From assembly GCA_021205585.1 (NCBI GenBank), contig JAJPXI010000238.1:1-16447 (forward strand): a stretch of DNA of 16,447 nucleotides, written 5' to 3'. The stretch comes from Oscillospiraceae bacterium. Lineage in GTDB: Bacteria; Bacillota; Clostridia; Oscillospirales; Oscillospiraceae. Below the pieces are notes generated by a model. That model was not told the DNA's origin and did not search any database. It saw only the letters and a program-made list of their open reading frames with translations. Position 1 is the stretch's first letter, and each line of letters begins with the position of its first letter. This document shows positions 13,717 through 16,447 of this stretch, in pieces. The translations under genes were made by a program, and so were the position numbers.

Positions 13717-15129
13717 TTAAACATCAATCCGCCGGTCGATGGGGACGTATTCCCTGGAGGAGATGACCGCCTTGTAGGCCGGGCGGATAATGCGGTTGCC
13801 GGGGTTATACACCTCCTCCACCCGGTGGGCGCACCAGCCTACCATCCGGGCGATGGCGAACAGGGGGGTGAACAGGTCGGTGGGGATGTCCATCACCTGG
13901 TAGACAAGGCCGGAGTACAGATCCACGTTGGCGCACAGGGGCTTGTCCAGCCCCCGCTCTTTGGCGAACACGCCGGGGGTCAGCCGCTCCACGGCCTCCA
14001 GCAGGTTGAACTGCCTCTCCATGCCTTTTTTCACGGCCAGCTTTTTCGCGAATTTTTTCAGCAGCAACGCCCGGGGATCGGACAGGGTGTAGATGGCGTG
14101 GCCCATGCCGTAAATCAGCCCGGAGCCGTCCCCCTCCTCCTTGCGCAGGATGCGGGTCAAAAAGGCGCTGACCTCCTCGTCGTCGGTCCAGTCCTTCACC
14201 CCGGCTTCGATGGCGTGGAACATCTCCACCACCTTCATGTTGGCCCCGCCGTGGCGCGGCCCCTTCAGGGAGCCAACGGCGGCGGAGATGGCCGAGTAAA
14301 TGTCCGTGCCGGAGGAGGAGAGCACCCGGCAGGCGAAGGCCGAGTTGTTGCCGCCGCCGTGCTCCATGTGCAGCACCAGGCACAAATCCAGCAGCCGGGC
14401 CTCGTCCTCGGTGTACCGCTTGTCCTTGCGCAGGGCGTAGAGGAAGTTTTCGGCCACGCTGAGATTGGGCTGGGGGCGGTGGAGATACAGGGAGTCGTTT
14501 TCAAAATAGTGGCGCTTGACAGCGTAGGCGTGGGCCACGATGGTGGGGCAGCGGGCGATGAGCTGGATGGCTTGGAGCAGCTCGTTGGACAGGCTCCTGT
14601 CTTCCGGGGCGGGGGCGTAGGAGTACAGGGCCAGCACCGAGCGGGCCAGCTTGTTCATTACGTCCCGGCTGGGGGCCTTGAGAATCATGTCCTCGGTGAA
14701 CATCCGGGGCAGGGTGTTGTACTGGGTCAGCAGGCCCTTGAACTGCTCCAGCTGGCCCTGGGTGGGCAGGGCGCCGAAGAGCAGCAGGTAGGCCGTCTCC
14801 TCAAAGCCGAAGCGCCCGGCGCAGGTGAAGTCCTGAATCAGGTCGTTCACATCGTAGCCCCGGTAGAACAGGCGGCCCTCGGCGGGGATCTTTTCCCCGT
14901 CCTGCATATAGTAGCCCCGCACGTTGCCCACCCGGGTCACGCCGGCCATCACGCCGGTGCCGTCCGCGTTGCGCAGGCCCCGCTTCACTTCCCACTTCTG
15001 ATAACAGGTCGGGTCGATTCGGTTATTTTTTTGAAATTCCCCGCATAGGTTTTCAATGACGGTCTGGGACTCCGCATGGGCTTGGCGCACAGCGGCCAGG
15101 GCGGGGTGAGTGACAGATTCCGGGTTCAT
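13717..15129 (-). CDS. gltA: Citrate synthase
   Basis: A 470-aa protein that condenses acetyl-CoA and oxaloacetate to citrate in the cytoplasm. The catalytic triad is visible: His257 (LHMEHGGGNNSAFACR), His344 (GMGHAIYTLSDPR) and Asp403 (NVDLYSG). Other family landmarks are YRGYDVNDL (89-97), GSLKGPRHGGAN (286-297) and a C-terminal REYVPIDRR. It is longer than the common 370-430 aa because of an N-terminal extension of about 60 residues, as in many clostridial members. The ATG has GGAAAGGAG 8 bases upstream. It is a single host gene, divergent from spoIID and convergent with the prophage. A 2-methylcitrate synthase activity cannot be excluded. Confidence 0.93.
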   Translation of the reverse strand: MNPESVTHPALAAVRQAHAESQTVIENLCGEFQKNNRIDPTCYQKWEVKRGLRNADGTGVMAGVTRVGNVRGYYMQDGEKIPAEGRLFYRGYDVNDLIQDFTCAGRFGFEETAYLLLFGALPTQGQLEQFKGLLTQYNTLPRMFTEDMILKAPSRDVMNKLARSVLALYSYAPAPEDRSLSNELLQAIQLIARCPTIVAHAYAVKRHYFENDSLYLHRPQPNLSVAENFLYALRKDKRYTEDEARLLDLCLVLHMEHGGGNNSAFACRVLSSSGTDIYSAISAAVGSLKGPRHGGANMKVVEMFHAIEAGVKDWTDDEEVSAFLTRILRKEEGDGSGLIYGMGHAIYTLSDPRALLLKKFAKKLAVKKGMERQFNLLEAVERLTPGVFAKERGLDKPLCANVDLYSGLVYQVMDIPTDLFTPLFAIARMVGWCAHRVEEVYNPGNRIIRPAYKAVISSREYVPIDRRIDV

Positions 15130-15192
15130 AACAGAATCTCCTTTCCTGATATGATAGGGGGCGCTTTTGCCCTGTAAAATGAAATATGCTTT

Positions 15193-15221
15193 ATTATAAA
15201 GCGAAATGGGGGATTTGTCAA
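15193..15221 (-). promoter_or_regulatory. Sigma-A-type promoter of citrate synthase
   Basis: On the - strand TTGACA (15221-15216) and TATAAT (15198-15193) are both perfect consensus hexamers with a 17-base spacer. The start point would be near 15186, giving a leader of about 57 bases before the ATG. No operator was recognised; such a promoter is expected to be strong. Confidence 0.9.
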
Positions 15222-15333
15222 CAAAAAATGCGGAAGAGGGAAAATCCGCCGGACATTATCGAAAAAATGGAGATGTTTTTGAAAAAATGAGAAAGCAATC
15301 CTGCAAAAATCCGCTCCGACGGGAGGAACGGCG

Positions 15334-16335
15334 TTGAAGCGGACGCTCCTTGTTGCCGTGGCGCTGGTGCTGCTGCTGTTCCTGCTGCCCGTCCTGCTTC
15401 TGAAGGCTCCGGCGGAGGAGGGGGAGGTCGGCGTGCTGCCCGCTACCCCCACGCCGGTGAGCAGCGGCGGCGCGGAGGAGGACAGCCGCGACAGTCAGAC
15501 TGTGGTGCGGGTGCTGCTGGAGGACGGACAGGTGGAGGAGATGACCCTGGCGGACTACCTGTGGTCGGTGACGGCGGCGGAGATGCCCGCCTCCTTTGAG
15601 CCAGAGGCGTTGAAGGCCCAGGTGGTCACCGCCCGCACCTACACCGCCTGGAAAATGCTCCACGGGGAGGAAAATCACCCGGACGCCGACGTTTGTACCG
15701 ACGTGAACTGCTGCCAGGCCTACCTCAGCCCGGAGGACGCGGCGGCGGCCTGGGGGGACGCGGCTCAGGAATATACGGAAAAGCTGTGGACGGCGGTGAC
15801 GGAAACCGACGGGGAGGTAATCACCTATGAAGGCCAGCCCATCCAGGCGGTGTTCTTTTCCTCCTCTGCGGGCCGCACCGAGGACGCGGTGGAGGTGTGG
15901 GGCAGCGCCGTGCCCTATCTGGTGGGGGTGGACAGCCCTGAGGGGGAGGACGTGCCCAATTATCACACGGAAGTGACCTTGAGCGCCCAGGAGTTCCAGG
16001 ACATTTTCCTGGCCGCCTACCCCCAGGCGGATTTGTCCGGGACGCCGGATAGCTGGTTCGGGGAAAGCGTCCTGACGGCCTCCGGACGGGTGTCCTCCAT
16101 GGAGGTCGGCGGCGTCAGCGTGACCGGCACGGCTCTGCGCGCCCTTTTTTCCCTGCGCTCCGCCGCGTTCACCGTGGAGGCGGCGGAGGATTCTGTCACC
16201 TTCCAGGTCACCGGCTACGGCCACGGTGTAGGCATGAGCCAATATGGGGCCAACGCCCTGGCCCAGCAGGGGATGGACTACCAGGAGATCGTCAAATGGT
16301 ATTATACCGGGGTTGAAGTTATAGATCGTTTTTAG
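15334..16335 (+). CDS. spoIID: Stage II sporulation protein D (SpoIID)
   Basis: A 333-aa protein starting at TTG 15334, with GGGAGG 7 bases upstream. One N-terminal membrane helix (LLVAVALVLLLFLLPVLLL) anchors it, followed by a linker and the SpoIID domain. Landmarks are LADYLWSVTAAEMPASFEPE (the Glu of AAEMP is the known catalytic acid), ALKAQVVTARTYTAWKM, VFFSSSAGRTEDAVEVWG and VTGYGHGVGMSQYGANALA. SpoIID is a lytic transglycosylase that thins septal peptidoglycan during engulfment of the forespore. The protein ends soon after the conserved YYTGVEV. Its TAG stop lies in a sequence identical to the right end of the MITE-like element. No clear sigma-E promoter was found upstream. Confidence 0.92.
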   Translation: MKRTLLVAVALVLLLFLLPVLLLKAPAEEGEVGVLPATPTPVSSGGAEEDSRDSQTVVRVLLEDGQVEEMTLADYLWSVTAAEMPASFEPEALKAQVVTARTYTAWKMLHGEENHPDADVCTDVNCCQAYLSPEDAAAAWGDAAQEYTEKLWTAVTETDGEVITYEGQPIQAVFFSSSAGRTEDAVEVWGSAVPYLVGVDSPEGEDVPNYHTEVTLSAQEFQDIFLAAYPQADLSGTPDSWFGESVLTASGRVSSMEVGGVSVTGTALRALFSLRSAAFTVEAAEDSVTFQVTGYGHGVGMSQYGANALAQQGMDYQEIVKWYYTGVEVIDRF

Positions 16336-16343
16336 AGGTTCCC
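16332..16343. mobile_element. Solo MITE terminal repeat overlapping spoIID stop
   Basis: TTAGAGGTTCCC is identical to the right terminal repeat of the element at 11718-11841 and, like it, is followed by ATA and a GGAG. The TAG at 16333-16335 ends spoIID. No matching left end is found inside spoIID, so it is a remnant or a solo end. Confidence 0.6.
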
Positions 16344-16383
16344 ATAAGGAGTAGTATAAGACGAAAGATTCCCGCCCTTATTT

Positions 16384-16447
16384 TAAGGAAGTACTGATTA
16401 AATGCGCCTGCGGCGGCTGGCAATGATTTTGCACAAGAGCAACGCTG
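16384..16447 (+). mobile_element. Partial second copy of MITE-like element
   Basis: Bases 16384-16447 match 11727-11790 of the first element in 63 of 64 positions (one C to T difference). The outer left repeat GGGAACCTC is missing; ATTCCCGCCCTTATTT stands in its place. The copy runs off the window, so its right end is unknown. The 40 bases between it and the solo end (16344-16383) show nothing recognisable beyond a short CCTTATTTTAAGG palindrome. Confidence 0.85.

Noticed and set aside
13705..15048. 447-codon + strand open frame across citrate synthase
   Set aside because: It is antisense to a citrate synthase with intact catalytic residues; the apparent protein is low-complexity and domain-free.

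Overview
The window looks like a chromosomal segment of a high-GC, spore-forming gut Clostridium of the Oscillospiraceae/Ruminococcaceae type. This is inferred from GC-rich coding sequence with strong AGGAGG ribosome binding sites, a spoIID gene, and phage holin and amidase types common in Clostridia. About 80% of it (1-13267, all on the + strand) is the late region of a prophage that starts before the window. The rest is two host genes, a citrate synthase (- strand) and a divergently transcribed spoIID (+ strand).

Phage layout, left to right: a 43-aa small protein; a scaffold-like coiled-coil protein; a putative capsid decoration protein; a Mu gpT-like major capsid protein; and a probable head-tail connector. 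Next come three coupled genes for surface recognition or degradation: an appendage with a bacterial surface-protein repeat and a LamG-like C-terminus, a calcineurin-type metallophosphoesterase, and an (alpha/alpha)-toroid glycoside-hydrolase-like protein. The lysis cassette follows: an XhlA-like membrane/coiled-coil protein, an r1t-type holin and an Amidase_2 endolysin. After that come a 73-aa protein, a trimeric spike with an S74 autoprocessing chaperone, a nozzle-like beta-propeller protein, and a Tyr/Gln/Asp-rich repeat protein that may be an ejection protein. No tape-measure gene lies between the capsid and the end of the operon. With the nozzle-like protein this points to a short-tailed (podovirus-like) particle. 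Portal, terminase, replication genes and integrase are not in view.

The lysis genes sit inside the tail-gene block. The endolysin has a strong internal ribosome binding site placed to make its wall-binding domain as a separate polypeptide. A 124-bp MITE-like element with perfect 12-bp terminal inverted repeats and a 4-bp target duplication (ATAG) lies between the last two phage genes. Relatives of it lie just after spoIID, where one terminal repeat supplies the spoIID stop codon.

Between the phage and citrate synthase is about 450 bp without a convincing gene. It holds several strong GC-rich stem-loops, a - strand intrinsic terminator, and what looks like a frameshifted signal-peptide remnant created by a 13-nt inverted duplication. 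The citrate synthase gene has a textbook housekeeping promoter. The prophage/host junction probably lies in this interval, but no attachment site can be fixed from the window alone.
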